DNA from: Halichondria panicea
Lineage: Eukaryota; Porifera; Demospongiae; Suberitida; Halichondriidae
Direction of reading: 5' to 3'
NCBI RefSeq assembly: GCF_963675165.1
Contig: NC_087392.1
Location: forward strand, 3,927,442 to 3,991,441
Length of the DNA stretch: 64,000 nt
Shown here: piece by piece, positions 24,501 through 35,439 of the stretch
How positions within the stretch are numbered: position 1 is the stretch's first letter
Layout: each line of letters opens with the position of its first letter
The notes under the pieces: model-generated
The model's database searches: none
The model's input: only the letters and a program-made list of their open reading frames with translations
What the model was told of the DNA's origin: nothing
Position numbers and translations under genes: made by a program

Positions 24501-25381
24501 GCCTCTCCTGTTTTAGCCGTGGCTGTTGATTGACCTTTGCTTTTGTTTGGTGCCGGTTGGTCACCTTCAACGTTTTCAATTACAGGGGGTGGTTTTTCTC
24601 CCTTCAGAATCTCCGCCTCCATAGCCTCTAGGTCTTCATCATCACTGAGAAGAGAAATAGAATAATTATGACTACTAAAGTGTTGTTGAAAAGTTAGTGG
24701 CGGACATGTCATAACCCTGTTGTATATGTAAATGAGCCGGTGTATGTGCTGATTTGAAAAATACGAATAGGACAATCCTAAAGTACCATTCAAGCTTTGG
24801 ATGACAATCGATACTCTCCAATAAATTCCATTCAAAAATCTAAAACGTACTGTATGACATTGTGCTGGCCAATTATTGTGCAGTCAATCGGCCAACAAAA
24901 GGTATGTATGATGACTAGAGTTCTCTCCAGTGCACTGCATTTCATACGAGCTACCTATTTAATATTTGTACCCAGGTGAGTACATGTGTAACTGGAAAAT
25001 TTGGCAAGTATTATATTTGGCGAATGAGCCATGTGAACCGACTTTGCATTTTTTAATTGGCGTCTCAGGCGTGGCTACTACAGCAATGATATTGCGTCCA
25101 CCAGATAACTTTAATTTGGCAGTGCTATCTTCGCCGGTATCTTACAGATCAGCGAATCCTTTCTTCTTCTTTTTCCCCTTCTTTCCACCAGTGGGAACAG
25201 TTACCACTGGCTCAGTACCCTCCCCCGTCACAGCACCAGCCTCCAACTGAGCCTCCCAGTCCCTAAACACAACATTCAGTATTAATAGCTGAGTAAACCT
25301 AGCTATTAACAAACTGTTGTACAGCAGCAGATACACTTACTGGTCTGGCTCAGATCTGCTTTTCTTTTTCTTTCCACCCAT
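15541..25381 (-). CDS. EIF5B: Translation initiation factor eIF5B
   Basis: GTPase that joins the 60S subunit to the initiation complex and positions initiator tRNA in the cytosol. Exons: 25341-25381, 25146-25262, 24378-24644, 23601-24003, 23178-23328, 22964-23059, 22749-22849, 22602-22680, 22153-22274, 21319-21537, 20812-20879, 20528-20669, 19879-20010, 19420-19602, 18827-19123, 18265-18396, 17914-17990, 17439-17571, 17059-17229, 16397-16555, 15541-15648. They sum to 3198 bases, phases agree at every junction, giving 1065 residues plus stop. The start MGGKKKKSR resembles the family start. Residues 1-480 form the charged Lys/Glu-rich tail. GTPase motifs are GHVDTGKT (483-490), [13 protein letters not shown] (547-551), NKID (601-604, split by an intron) and the SAITGDG region. 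Later exons carry [25 protein letters not shown] and a [15 protein letters not shown] end. It is slightly shorter than the human protein (about 1220), mainly in the tail. Confidence 0.96.
15721..16036. repeat. MITE, ctaggccctgataa family
   Basis: Ends ctaggccctgaataat and ataatttatcagggcctag form an inverted pair. The interior blocks cataacgatgttctcatgg and tcttgtgtcagttgt match 1737-2103. It lies in the last intron of eIF5B, about 70 bases upstream of the final exon. Confidence 0.8.
16169..16322. repeat. Small inverted-repeat element
   Basis: Ends agtgccaaattttcgag (16169-16185) and cttgaaaatttggcact (16306-16322) are inverted copies with two mismatched positions. It lies in the last intron of eIF5B. 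Non-coding. Confidence 0.7.
18489..18710. repeat. Small MITE, ttaccgtattactagaat ends
   Basis: Perfect 18-base terminal inverted repeats at 18489-18506 and 18693-18710. The centre contains repeated gcgag/cgcaaa words (gcaaattttgcgag, attcgcaa). It lies in the eIF5B intron between exons 18396 and 18827. The clean ends suggest recent activity. Confidence 0.8.
20150..20410. repeat. Degenerate repeat in eIF5B intron
   Basis: Contains alternating aatttccgggggtc-like and cgtggttgaa/ttcgtgg words in both orientations (gtggttttcgtggttgaa against tcaaccacgaatg), consistent with a decayed palindromic MITE. Its boundaries are not clear. Confidence 0.45.
21645..21970. repeat. MITE with cagtggcggat ends
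   Basis: Left end cagtggcggatttagacagg and right end cctggatccgccattg are inverted copies. About 326 bases, no coding frame. It lies in the eIF5B intron between the exon carrying the P-loop (21319-21537) and exon 22153-22274. The TGGCGGAT-type end is widespread in invertebrate DNA transposons; the superfamily is not assigned. Confidence 0.7.
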
Positions 25382-27870
25382 TGTCTCAGTTGTTGTTGAG
25401 AGGAAATTATCATAAGATCTAAAAATAAATATTCTATAGCTAGCTAGCTAGATTGAAAAAGGGTCTTGCCTCTCCGGGAACCATGTGGGAATGTTTACAC
25501 TTGTGGTAAAGAGTGTCGAATATTTGAGCTAAATCTAATCTAACCATTTTTCTTTGTTATTTTAGTGACCTTGTACCAAACTAAAACTCTGTGCAAAGAG
25601 AATTTCCCTCAGCGCTCATTTTCGGGGGCGTAGCGGCAGCACAAGTGCTATTTGAGTGGGTTATTTTGCCGGCAAAATGATTCCAGACTGTATGTACGTA
25701 CATATACGTACCAGTCATGCAAGAAGCTGCTAAAATTAGAGAATGTCAGGGGAAGCAGATTTTCAGTACATTGACTTAAGACTGCAGAAGTGATCGAGGT
25801 TCTTCTTACTGTATCAAATGTGTGGTTCACTGTACAAACTATATTAAACCACGGCACACACACATTCCACAGAGAGCGGATGCCTACTAGATCTACTAGG
25901 GCCTAGGGAGCAAGTGAAATAGGCCAAGCAGATCATGACACCCTTCACACTGCGGAGACTCAAGTCTTTAGTGTTGAGTCAGCTCCCGGCCAAGGTGACC
26001 GGTAGTTTCAAAAGCCACACCCTTTCACACGAAAAAGGATCTGGCAACAGTATGCATGTGTAGTTGTCCCCTACGCCAGGATCTTGGTAGGTTATAGATT
26101 TGTAAAACGTTGTATCATAAAACCACACCCACATAACGTCATGAATTAGCATGCTGATAGGCTGAGCAACTATAACGGGTAGATGGCAGAAGTAAAGCGT
26201 ATCCAATAAGGAATGTAATTTATACATGTGTGTGGGCGTGGTTGTATTCTATAATTGTGTGTGGGTTGATTCCATGCATGCGCCTACCCTATAACGCAGA
26301 GTTTAAATTCCACTGGGACAACTTCACATGACGCACACTGTTGCCAGACCCTTTTTCGTGTAAAGGGGCATAGCTTGAGACTAGGTGTCCATGCAGTACG
26401 AAGCATTGTCAGCTGGCAGAGACTCAGTGGACGTTGTACAGAGACATGGTGAGTGCCTGCAGGGAATCACTGTGTGTGTTGGGAGATTGTGGCTACTCTG
26501 GTAGTCGTACGAGAGGCAGTGGGTGTGGTTTGATTTAGATATTGCTTCTGTTTACAGTCATTGTGTGTTGTATAGCCTCGTTCCCATGCTGATTTTTCTC
26601 TGTATTTATGGAGTAAATATGTCATTACTCATACTTTTGAAAGTGAGGGAAAATTATATTAAGCATCTACGAGGTTACTTTACTAGCTATTTTACAAACT
26701 GCTTAAAATTATTATATGTACATTGTTTCTAGCGGCCTGGAATTGAGGCTACATTTTGACTTCTATTTAGGATGCAACATAACTGTCAATTCAGCAGTTG
26801 CCTACCTTTAGAGGTCTAACGATCGAGGGTATTGCATGTTATACTGCCTAGTATATATAGCTACTGTATTTGCATGCGCTTAGTATAATTACGTCAACAT
26901 GTACACTTAATTGTTCTGTACGTATACTTTACAGTAACTGTAAATCTTGCTGTATAAACCATTTCTGTGGTGATTTATGGCTTTTAAATGAGCGACTACC
27001 GGTTATCTTCTAACACTTCTAATTAATCCAGACACTTTTTGGTTGTTCTAATACAGCGGACACTCTGGTTGCTCAGTCAATTTTACGGACAACACCTTGA
27101 AAAGTTAAGATACATTCCAAGCAATGTAATACTATAGCCAGCAAGTTTGCATGCTGCAGTTAGATAGCTTGACTCGGGATTAGCTAGTTTTTAGATAGCT
27201 GCAACTGTTCACTCGCACACTGTTCTTAGCTAACTCGCATGCTTGTTCCGGACATCTCACGTGCTCTATAAAGATCTGTACCAGGACAATTTCCAAAATA
27301 CCTATTTTTTGTTGTCTGATAAATTACACCTGTTTGCTACTCTCTCCAAGTCAGCCAACTTGGAAGTGCTCGAGTGGCTATATATATATACGAATGTCAA
27401 ACAAGCTTCAGGCTAACAGAGTGCTGGCTATAGTGTTCTACCGTTCTAGCTGGACCCAGAGCAAAATATCTTCTCAACACTTAAGAGCCTCCTCTAATGC
27501 AGAAAGTATATCTGTGCATATGCTGAGCATCGATTTAGACAATAACAGGCAAATACGATAGCCCCGCCTCTTCCCTGATAATGTCTCTCTGATGTAGCTG
27601 TATATACTTCATCCATACTTTATCTTCGTTTATGATAACATTTTTACTAGCAGTTTTACAGATAATCTTACTAGCGCATGCTTCGCAAACATGTATACCA
27701 AGCCATATTTTTCGATCTAGCGTTATGTGAGGGACCGGAAATTTGGAGTATTGGGGATAGTTAAGAGAACGTTGATAATCAGTTTTCACAGTCAATTCGA
27801 TGGCAAATACAAAACTCAATACTTAAATACTAAACCCTGTTTCTAGAACGTTCTACTAACAAAACACATT
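25382..27870. other. Intergenic region upstream of eIF5B
   Basis: The eIF5B 5' leader and promoter must start here, but no clear core promoter motif is visible. A foldback element occupies about 26012-26377: left arm ccctttcacacgaaaaagg, right arm ccctttttcgtgtaaaggg, both continued by ctggcaacag and its complement. The rest (26400-27870) has no exon I can support. Confidence 0.5.
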
Positions 27871-28530
27871 TATCTTTAGAAAATGCTTGTCACAAATGGT
27901 GCAATCTGATTGGTTACTTGGAGGTCCTTTATTTCTCATATAGAGACCTCTCAGTCATTCAGAGGTCTTCTATGGAGGTCCATTGTATGTTCACTACATG
28001 CATTTAAGTTATAATTATAACACGGGCACAAAGGATGTATGGAATATATTGCACTGAAGCACGAGGGCTGAGTGCAATATATGCCATGCATCCCGAGTGC
28101 ACGTGTTATAACTAGTTTATATCCCGAGGGCATAGCAACGTAACACTGTCTTAGTAACACAATATAAACTGCACAAAAAGATGACAAAGACAACTCTACA
28201 TAGCTCCATCTCTTCTCTCTTCTAGACGCCAGTATATGCAGCGTATAAGATTGGCATAACCGACGAATGGCTTGACACAAAATTGTTGGAGTTCCAACGC
28301 TGAAAACTGTAAAACAGCCCCACCCCACTACTGCTGCAAAGAAACAGCCCCACCCTACTTACTATTGCTGCCGAAGAAACAGCCCCACCCACTACTCAGT
28401 GTAACTGCTGCGAAGAAACAGCCCTCCACTATCTCGGCATCACAACCAAGCCAAAGAAGCTCGCCTCTACACTGCTGCAAAACAGCTCAAGCCCCCAGCA
28501 AAAATAGCCGCTTCTAGTGCTATGGTGAAG
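27871..28530. repeat. Composite repeat, copy 1: hairpin modules
   Basis: Module A (about 27875-27995: gaaaatgcttgtcacaaa, ggtgcaatctgattgg, with gaggtcc/ggacctc inverted words) is nearly identical to 37448-37580. Module B (28009-28112) is a long imperfect palindrome with ataacacgggca and its partner tgcacgtgttat at the ends and gagggct in the loop. Module C (28310-28470) is a tandem repeat of about 40 bases containing gaaacagccccacc. A second copy with the same order lies at 37446-38870. Confidence 0.65.
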
Positions 28531-28683
28531 CAGAATTAACATGCATCACAAAGTCGAGGACTAGGTCTAGGAACACAGAATCTTCCACAAAATGAGCCTT
28601 GGACAATTTTAAAACCTGCATGGTTGCAAAGAAGAAACTCCAGTAGTGCTGAACATTCCTGCATGGCTGAACTTACTTTGATA

Positions 28684-28919
28684 TACCGTATAGCGCGAAA
28701 TTTTCGAGGGGCTTAATTTTCGCAGATTTCGTGGGTAGCAATCCTACACGAGAATTAAGTCCACGAAAATTGTTCATTAGAATTACCTGCTATAACGTGC
28801 TAAGATTTAAAGGCGGGGCTTCCGGTAAGCAGTCATTCCGCGAACATTGTGCAATGAAAATGCTTTTAGAGGCCAATCCACGAAATATAAGTGCCTCAAA
28901 AATTTCGCACTATATGGTA
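28684..28919. mobile_element. Small MITE, taccgtatagcg family
   Basis: Ends taccgtatagcgcgaaatt and aatttcgcactatatggta are inverted copies with TA at the outer edges. It is related in its ends to 46854-47060 and 14064-14240. Non-coding. An open frame crossing it at 28731-29144 is partly element sequence. Confidence 0.75.
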
Positions 28920-28929
28920 CTTGTTATTT

Positions 28930-29146
28930 CTCATGATACAATATTTAATTGTCTAATGCCGGAGGGGCGTTTTGTGGAGTATGGCATCACAGAAGAAATG
29001 AGCTTTGGGAACAGAGGAGCCTTTGACAAATTCTGGGACTGGTTCATGCCAAACTATATAAACACTGCAGTGTCTGTTAATTCATTTCAATGGGTACACC
29101 ATGGATCTCATCAACACCTTTTTTGGCATGCATGCACCAAATAAGC
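28930..29146 (+). other. Unrecognised open segment next to MITE
   Basis: About 65 codons stay open after the MITE, with a protein-like composition (GITEEMSFGNRGAFDKF, then a Trp-rich run) and a stop near 29143. I do not recognise a family. No splice sites or start of its own are evident. It could be a fragment of a decayed gene or transposon. It ends where the inverted duplication begins. Confidence 0.25.
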
Positions 29147-30240
29147 TATACAAATGCTGTATTGCTATACATGTAACTCTTTTAGTTAGGTATACATGAA
29201 TGGACTGACAATAGTACGATAATGAAACTGAAGAAAAGATGAGTGTCCGACCAACACTGGTTTACCTGGGTTTGCAGGGTTGGCTGCAGCCATTACTGTC
29301 AGAGCAAGGAGCAGAAGAATGCTTAAAATGACAGAAGACTTCATCAAGACAATCTAATCTGATGATGAAGAAGTTTGAAGTTTTTCTTTAGTGGATGACT
29401 AAGTTGATGGGAAGCTAAGACCTTACTTTTTATATGGAAGGGGGTTATATCTCCAGTGCGCATGCGTAGAGTCCTGAGATTGATCAGACCACACTTAATC
29501 AATTTAAGCTTTCCTTCTATTACAGAGGGCATTGAATGCCAGTGTAACAATATACAAGATCTATTATGAAAAACCACAAGTCATAGCGTTTCCTTCCTAA
29601 GAATACTGGCGCAGGCTCTGTATAGTAGGTCACAGTTCTGATAATGTGTTTCCTAGTATTCTATGAATAGATAGATGATCCTTTCCTTCTATGCAGACGG
29701 AAACCAGTAGGATGGACGTCCCCTTTAGGATTTAAAGTTCGCCTGCATTGGGACAGCCACTTTGCCACTTGCCACACTATGAATTGGAATTTTGAGTGGC
29801 TTCGCCTGCTGCTTAGAAAGAAGGACCATCTGTCTATTCTAGGAAATAGATTATCAAAACTGCATGTGCCCTCTGTAATGAGAAGGAAAGCTGATAATTG
29901 CAATTTCAGGGCTCCACACATGCGCACTGAAGTCTGAAAATCTAACCCTTGCATATAAAGAGGAGGTCTTAGCTTCTCATCAATTCAGTCATCACTGAAG
30001 CAGAACTTTTTTGTCATCGGTCAAGAAATTAGAGTGTCTTGATGAAGTATTCTGCCATTTTAGGCATTCTTTTGCCCCTTGCTCTGGCAGTAATGGCTGC
30101 AGCCAACCCTGCAAACCCAGGTAAACCAGCGTTAATTGGTTGGATACTCATATTTTCGTATAGTATATACTATTGTCAGTCCATTCATACATTATAGCTA
30201 ACTATAGTTGATATACATGTGTAGCGATGCAGTGTGATTT
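29140..30240. repeat. Inverted duplication around a signal-peptide exon
   Basis: Left arm (29140 to about 29690) and right arm (about 29690-30240) are imperfect inverted copies. Matching pairs are: intron 1 sequence (ttagttaggtatacatgaatgg against its partner near 30190), exon 1 (29266-29344 against 30042-30120), the upstream taaggtcttagcttc block, and the gccctctgtaat...gaaggaaagct block near the centre. Each arm therefore carries a promoter-proximal region and a first coding exon, pointing in opposite directions. Confidence 0.8.
29266..29344 (-). pseudogene. Orphan signal-peptide exon, copy of apextrin-like exon 1
   Basis: Reads MKSSVILSILLLLALTVMAA then ANPANP and a splice donor (gtaaac). 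Length is 79 bases, exactly like exon 1 of the plus-strand gene at 30042-30120, and it encodes an equally good signal peptide. No matching second exon (the DVEEVEELLGD-type sequence) is seen downstream on the minus strand before the MITE at 28919, so it appears to lack the rest of its gene. It could still be a functional first exon of something spliced further away; I call it an orphan. Confidence 0.6.
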
Positions 30241-32062
30241 TAATGTACATGCAATAATAATAATGGTACATACATGCATAGATGTCGAAGAGGTGGAAGA
30301 ACTATTGGGAGACATTGCCAAGAATGAGAAATATCCTGATGATGCCCAAATTGAGAAGAATGATATAGGTGAGTGATGAGTCTAGCTAGTCAGTACCCCG
30401 AGTGCAAATTCTGATATTTACACCGTGCAGTTTCAAGTACTTTCCATGCCTGCATGTATACGGTGCTAAAATACATTCAATCCATGCATAGTTCTAATAA
30501 TTATACTCGATCTTTATTAGTTGATGATTTAGAAGATGAGCGTTTAGCACTCAAGCAAAAAGATGCAGATGAACGGCTTGCACTAGTTCAACAGCTGGAT
30601 ATGGACGAGTTTGATGATGCAAAAGAAATGAATGAGAGTCCTGGTCAGTATTCACTGCATGAGGTCACTCGTTTTATAGCCATTCCGATTGTGCATGCAT
30701 TGAAATCTGTGTTGAATAGCACTAATAGCTCTAATTATGGCTCATGGCAGGAACATGCTGTATAACTTGAACAACCAGCTATGCACCCCCTTTCTCCAAT
30801 ATACAGCAAAAGCAGAGAGTAACAGCAATGAAAACGTTGTGATAGAACAGGATGAGCCATACAACGTAATAACAGAAGACGATGGTGGAGCAAAGTGTAA
30901 GTACACGTTATAGTACGTCTATAATGAGAAGTGACTATACAGTAAACTCTTGTTAATCCGGTCACCCTTGGGACAGTGCAACTTGAGAGGTAGCTGTATT
31001 TCAGAAAATAGCCTCGGCTAAAAAACCGATCTACCTCGAATCTAATTTTGCGATTCTGTCTCAAGGATAATGAATCGTTTTGCTCTCTATTTATTAAGTG
31101 TAGTTGCCAAACCACACCCAAAACGCCATATCCATCTGTAATAAACATACATTGAAAACCTTGTTTGGGGCAGCCAGTACTGGCCAGTATAGTGAGTGGC
31201 CGCATTTCATTGAGTGTTGTGCAGTCAGGGGCGTAGCCAGGGGGGTGCTAGGGGTGCTCGAGCCCCCCCCCCCAACCTGCCGGAGTCAAGTATATACAGA
31301 TCACAGAGAACTGTATCTGATTATCCAGCTAAGCACCCCTTCTCTTCAAGATCTTGCGCAGTTAGGCTGTTAGCTAGCAAGTATAGGCAAGGAAAACGAT
31401 TCAGTCTCTAAACTGTGGCTTAAATCTATAAACTAGTTCTCTTTTGTGATTGTGCCAGCTTCTTCTCTATGCAAATAAAGCTTCAGCCACACCCAACTCG
31501 GCAGATAAGTTAACTAGAGCACTAAAGTGCATGCAAACCCTCGTCCGGCTGGTGACATAATTAAGAAACCAGAAGAGTGATATAATGCAGTGCATGTAGT
31601 GATGTATGACTGAGCTGTCTAGCATGCACAGCAACTCAGGAGCAATAAAACTAAACCAGATGCTGAGTTTTAGTGGTACATAGATATATGCACTGTGGAT
31701 CACAGCAAAGAAGCTTGGAGTCTCAGAGAAGTATGGCTCCTGGAGTAGGACCTAGCAGTCTGCTTAGTGGCCTAGTCTGCTACAGAGACAGCAAGCCATC
31801 ACAATTCTAGCTTTCTATTAGCGACCCTTTTCCATTGTTCCTTGTACGGAATCACTTCAGCTGTAAATACGTATAGGGTGCCTCGAATAAAGGCCGTGTG
31901 TAGTTAGCTAGCTGCCAACGTGTAAATTAGTTTTTGCTCGCTTTTATTCGACAACAAAGCTTTAACATCAAATTAAAAGCTACTACCTTGTTGTGTTGAG
32001 GCTATCCATGGCATAAACACAGTGCTATCGCATCCAGGTGAGTAGACTGAGAATAGATCTAC

Positions 32063-32100
<38 letters not shown>

Positions 32101-35100
32101 TGACTGACTACTATAACCCGTGGCGCCGCGCCTCGGGTTAATTATGACGTCATTAATAAGAGGTGTAGCTTCCGGTGAACCAAAAATTTCGGCGCTGTGC
32201 GGCTAAATATCAGGCACTTTGCGCCCTCTTTCATCTATAATAGCACCCCTTTCTCCAAAATCCTTGGCTACGCCCCTGGCAGTAAACATCTAGCTAGCAA
32301 TCCCAACCAAACCAAAATGGCCGGTATATCGAGGTAGCAGTACTTCAGAGAGCCAGAATAGTGAGAGTCTACTGTAATACAATCATGTTATAGCTCTATT
32401 TATAGCGACGAAAGTTTTGATAAGCAAACATAATATGACCACAAAAAGCTGTTGATATTATTGGTTGGCATGAGGCAATGGGATCTATGTTATGTACACA
32501 GGCACTACACAAGTCAACACATGCAACAATAGTCTACATGCTTGCTAAGCAGCTTTGTTGAAGCCTTTTAAAGGCCACAACTTCCATAGAGGCAGCACAC
32601 TGACCTTTTGAACCACAATGCAAACTAAAATGACACTGACGAAACTGTTCCAGATTTTGTGCGATTAATCAGGGGTCCATTTTATATATTCATATGCATC
32701 TCGTGGACCTATTATCCAATGCACTATAATAGCAATGACATACGAGGAAGAGATGGCATTTAAAGATGAGCTCGATGCTAAAATGGAAGAACATCAAGGT
32801 GGGGTATATATACATTAAGCAGGCTATAATGCAGTGACACGCATCGTACAACACGCTATAGCAATTGAAGATTATGGTGATGAGCAACAAGAAACTGACC
32901 CCAAGATTGATGATGAATTAGTTGCCAAAGAGAGTAGTATAAGTAAGTGGCTTGTATGTAATTCAGAAGATTATTGCACGTTTCATGGAAAATAGAATCA
33001 AAGGATGATTATTCGATTCCTAATTTGTGTATATATAGTTGAAGAGCCCGATCAAACAGCTGAAATAGAAATAAATTCTGCTTCCTTGGTGACAAGATAT
33101 GCTGGAATGGGCTACAACCTTCTGCAAGCCAATCCAGAAGGAGACTTTAATCGCGGTGGGGTCGACCCTGGAATCAAAACAACTCGATTTGTATTCAAAC
33201 AAACGTACAGTCAGGGGAATAACATATTCTACCAAGGAAGAAGAATGCAAGTACCTGATCAAGTGACGTTCCACCAAACGCATAGCTGTGTTCAGACACA
33301 TTCGACCAAAGCTTACAGTGGACAAGCCAGTTACAGGAAAGAGCTCTCACTCAATGTGGAAGCTGCCGGTAAGAAATCCATTCTCGTTCACCAAGCATGC
33401 ATGCATGCAGTTCTTTTTATACATGCAGCCTCCTACAATGGACTTTTATTTTCAGCGAGGTTTGCACTTAGCAGTGGTGAGTGCATCTAAAACACATGCT
33501 CTGTCTGTATTGTATGCATATTTCGTTCTGAGCTGTATTATAAGGTTAGTTGATAACGGGATTACATTATTATTCAGGAATGCAAAGAGCCCAAGCTTCG
33601 ACCACAACTTCCCATTCAGTTATTGTTCAGGAAACAAAAAATTGTAACTATGCACAAACACGATACAAACTGGCCAATGCTCTGAGTGGTGCACATGGAT
33701 ATGAGCTGACAGAGAACTTCAAAAATGCAATTAGGCTGCTTCCTTCAACGTACTCTGCAAGGGAGTACACTCAATTCCTTGATAACTGGGGAACTGTAAG
33801 TTTTAGTCTTTAATCCTTATTATAATCTGCATGTAATTATATGTGCCTGAACGTTTAGCATATCCTTGAAGAGGTTGCTGTAGGAACAAGAAGTATCAAA
33901 AGAATGCAGGCATCTTACAATCAAGTGTATTCATTCTTGAGTCAACAGGTAAGTATGCATCATCCCGTGCAGGTCATTCAATGCTGGCCGGTATATAATT
34001 ATTACATCAGAGAATAACATATAATTGTATATAGTTATAGCAAAGGTCGAATGATGCTAAAAGCTGATGTGCTCATAATTAATGTGATTATTTTTTAGGA
34101 CTCAAATGCTATAAGTGTCAGTGGGAGCTATGGTCGTGGTAGTGGATCAGTCTCTATTGATATCAACACTCTGAACCAGAGAGTCAACCAGAACACACGT
34201 TTTGGACGACAGATGCAACTTATTAATATTGGAACCCAGCAAGTTCCTCTGCCTCTTCATGTGAAAGTAGTACCCATTTCAATAGCTTTGAATGATCATC
34301 TTTGGGATGAAGCTAGTCTGACTGTAATCAGGAGGAAAAAAGTCCACATGAAGAAGGCTCTGGTCGACTATCCAGCAAACAAACGAGCTAGGATCGGTGC
34401 TGGTAAGTATACCATTAAATATGATGCAGATTTCTGCATGCCAATAATTGTGAAGAGTTGTAGCTATAATTATAGTATTGTGTTTTGGTTGTATAATAAT
34501 TGTAGTCAGAGATGTGACATTATATACCATCACTTGGCATGCAGATCCTCCAATAAGTCTTCAGGTACACTGGCCAAATGGAAAATACTCAATGCTCGAA
34601 ACCACACACGGATGCCCCTCAGGATGGTCCAGTGGGTGGAGATATCAGGACAACGAAGACAGGCGCAATGCAAATCGATGGAGCCCGTCTAACATTGCTT
34701 CTTACCTTAAATTTGGCACTGGAAGCAATTTCAAAACGTATTACTGCACGAAGACGCATATTAATCTCGTGAACGACAATGTATTTATTTGGCCGAGGGG
34801 AAAGTACTGCATTGCTCGACACGGTGGCAGCTGCCCCAGTCATTTCTACTCCGGCTTTCGATACTGGGACGATGAAGATAGGAGAAATGCTAATACCAAA
34901 CAAGGTGTACTCCCTGATGGCTCTTATGGAGGTAACACAAAGACCGAGTACTGCTGCAGAAGCGATGGTAACGCCCATACTGAGGTTCTTCTCCCTCCAA
35001 CAAGGCCTTTTGTTCTTTATCGCTATCAGGGCACTTGTCAGAAAGTCAAAGGAATGAACAACCGAAGTCTCTACATATATTTTGACGATGAAGACAGTCG

Positions 35101-35188
35101 CAATGCTAATAGATGTGGAGGGCACTATTCCGATGGTTCTTGTGGTGGAAATCACGAGCTTCATCTCTGCTACTACACACCACGCTAG
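30042..35188 (+). CDS. Apextrin-like secreted MACPF-ApeC protein
   Basis: Putative secreted pore-forming or agglutinating effector. Exons: 30042-30120, 30282-30368, 30521-30643, 30807-30896, 32733-32798, 32862-32942, 33039-33368, 33578-33795, 33859-33948, 34099-34402, 34545-35188. They total 2112 bases and phases agree, giving 703 residues. Order: signal peptide (1-22 or so); an acidic, probably disordered stretch (about 27-190) spread over small phase-1 exons; MACPF fold (about 195-485) with GMGYNLL (198-204) and the signature NWGTH (355-359, split by an intron); then ApeC (490-703) with three cysteine-containing WPxGxY / DDEDRRNAN sub-blocks and a CYY end. MACPF proteins oligomerise into membrane pores; ApeC domains of amphioxus and echinoderm apextrins bind microbial glycans (family knowledge). 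Role in immunity, embryonic matrix or venom is inference. A full-length copy of exon 1 faces away on the other strand. Confidence 0.88.
31226..32278. mobile_element. Nested element, caggggcgtagcc ends, 5-base duplication
   Basis: Terminal inverted repeats caggggcgtagccagg and ccttggctacgcccctg. The host sequence gcagt is duplicated at 31221-31225 and 32279-32283. About 1.05 kb without a transposase frame. It includes a (cagа)-type tetranucleotide run at about 32062-32103. The superfamily is not assigned. Confidence 0.85.
32062..32103. repeat. Tetranucleotide microsatellite
   Basis: About ten units of acag/caga, followed by degenerate actg units, inside the nested element. Confidence 0.9.
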
Positions 35189-35439
35189 TGTGTAGTTTGG
35201 CCCTGAACTATTATGCTGATTAGCAGCTGGACTTATAATACATTATTCGTATCTATGCATGCAGAATAATTTATGCTGTTTGTACTTTTACAGTGAGTTT
35301 GACTTTTAGAGCCAGTTTTGTAGAAACTTTTTGTCGGTTTTGACTCTTTACCTATTGCAACCATGCATGAGATTAATCTCAGCTACGAATCTTGTACTGG
35401 CAAGGGGAGACGTGACAATGCATCAGCATTGCTGTGTGC

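Larger units (their letters stand above)
30946..32377. mobile_element. Pogo/Tigger-like MITE split by nested insertion
   Basis: Starts tacagtaaactcttgttaatc and ends gagagtctactgta, with TA at the edges. Its left part (30946-31225) and right part (32279-32377) join when the insert at 31226-32278 is removed, restoring the gcagtaaacat junction found intact in the copy at 2763-3182. It fills the fourth intron of the apextrin-like gene. Confidence 0.85.

Noticed and set aside
26521-26732. 69-codon plus-strand hydrophobic frame as a small membrane protein
   Set aside because: No splice or homology support; AT-rich sequence often yields hydrophobic frames.
28731-29144. 137-codon plus-strand frame as a gene
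   Set aside because: Its first half is MITE sequence (28684-28919); only the tail was kept as a low-confidence unrecognised segment.
32062-32103. Direct repeats considered as a CRISPR array
   Set aside because: A simple tetranucleotide microsatellite with no spacers, in a eukaryotic genome.
33005-33490. 161-codon frame as a separate gene
   Set aside because: It is exon 7 of the apextrin-like gene with intron read-through at both ends.
34619-35164. 181-codon minus-strand frame
   Set aside because: Antisense of the ApeC exon of the apextrin-like gene; no family.
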